Of a stretch of 6,197 nt of DNA, positions 5,901 through 6,197 are shown one piece after another; the first letter of the stretch is position 1; each line of letters begins with the position of its first letter. This stretch comes from Phycisphaerae bacterium. Lineage in GTDB: Bacteria; Planctomycetota; Phycisphaerae; Phycisphaerales; SM1A02. The stretch covers positions 1 through 6,197 of the forward strand of contig VGXJ01000113.1 in NCBI GenBank assembly GCA_016873375.1, in the 5' to 3' direction. Under the pieces are notes generated by a model that was not told the DNA's origin, searched no databases, and was given only the letters and a program-made list of their open reading frames with translations. Both the position numbers and the translations under genes were made by a program.

Positions 5901-6197
5901 TCAGCCGTAGCGAGCCCGCACGGCCGGCACGAGATAGTCACGGAAGGCCTCATCGAAGCCATGCGTCGGCGACCAGCCCCAATCACGGCGGGCGGCGGAG
6001 TCGTCCAGGTCCATCGGCCAGCTGTCGACGATGCGTTGGCGCGCCTCGACGGGTGCGTAGCTGATCTCGGCACGCGGGAAGAACTCCCGCACCTTCGCTT
6101 CCATCTGCGCAGCCGTGGGTGCGAACGCCGTGACGTTGTAGATCTGTCGCGAGAGACGCGACCGCGGCGCCTGCGCCAGGTGCACCAGCGCACGCAC
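5901..6197 (-). CDS. tdh: L-threonine 3-dehydrogenase, SDR (epimerase-like) type, C-terminal part
   Basis: Only the last 98 residues are in the window; the frame stays open through the right edge, so the true start lies beyond it. The GTG at the edge looks internal, because the residues there (VRALVHLAQAP) match the middle of the family. The segment QIYNVTAFAPTAAQMEAKV followed by ISYAP, RQ and SWPMDLDDSAARRDWGW is characteristic of the short-chain, UDP-galactose-epimerase-like threonine dehydrogenases, and distinct from the zinc-dependent MDR type of E. coli. The enzyme oxidises L-threonine to 2-amino-3-ketobutyrate with NAD+ in the cytosol; Kbl, encoded 85 bp downstream, uses that unstable product. 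The NAD-binding Rossmann motif and catalytic Tyr-x-x-x-Lys are outside the window and cannot be checked. A generic sugar epimerase is the alternative, but the C-terminal signature and kbl neighbour argue against it. Confidence 0.9.
   Translation of the reverse strand: MRALVHLAQAPRSRLSRQIYNVTAFAPTAAQMEAKVREFFPRAEISYAPVEARQRIVDSWPMDLDDSAARRDWGWSPTHGFDEAFRDYLVPAVRARYG

Noticed and set aside
5324..6064. Plus-strand open frame (246 residues) opposite kbl and tdh
   Set aside because: It spans two real genes and their gap, and its composition is that of an antisense shadow.

Overview
The window is GC-rich bacterial DNA, densely coded, holding six protein genes (five complete, one cut by the right edge) and no RNA genes, insertion sequences or CRISPR arrays that I can see. 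The mix of a prepilin-type secreted protein with an Ala at the cleavage site, weak or absent Shine-Dalgarno sequences, high GC and an Mrp without its CxxC pair fits a Planctomycetota/Phycisphaerae-like bacterium. This is an inference from protein style, not a proven placement.

Left part (1-1930): a GspG-like type II pseudopilin gene (147-1112, +) converges on a gene for a small exported Spy/LTXXQ-like protein with a Gly-Pro tail (1228-1929, -). A strong 12-bp GC hairpin between them probably ends both transcripts. Middle (1930-3139): a 109-bp divergent gap, then mrp/apbC (2039-3139, +), an Fe-S carrier-type P-loop ATPase with an N-terminal MIP18/DUF59 domain.

Right part (3140-6197), all on the minus strand and transcribed right to left: the 3' end of an SDR-type L-threonine 3-dehydrogenase (tdh), then kbl (2-amino-3-ketobutyrate CoA ligase), then a CstB-like metallo-beta-lactamase/rhodanese protein that is probably a persulfide dioxygenase-sulfurtransferase. 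Tdh and Kbl together convert threonine to glycine and acetyl-CoA through 2-amino-3-ketobutyrate. The sulfur gene follows kbl by 27 nt and meets mrp tail to tail with no base between the two stop codons, so an Fe-S/sulfur theme runs across two converging units.

I see no clearly new system. The points most worth a second look are the coupling of threonine catabolism to a persulfide dioxygenase, the tdh-kbl gap with a strong hairpin and a leaderless-type -10 box, the Mrp lacking its usual cysteines, and the zero-gap convergent stops.
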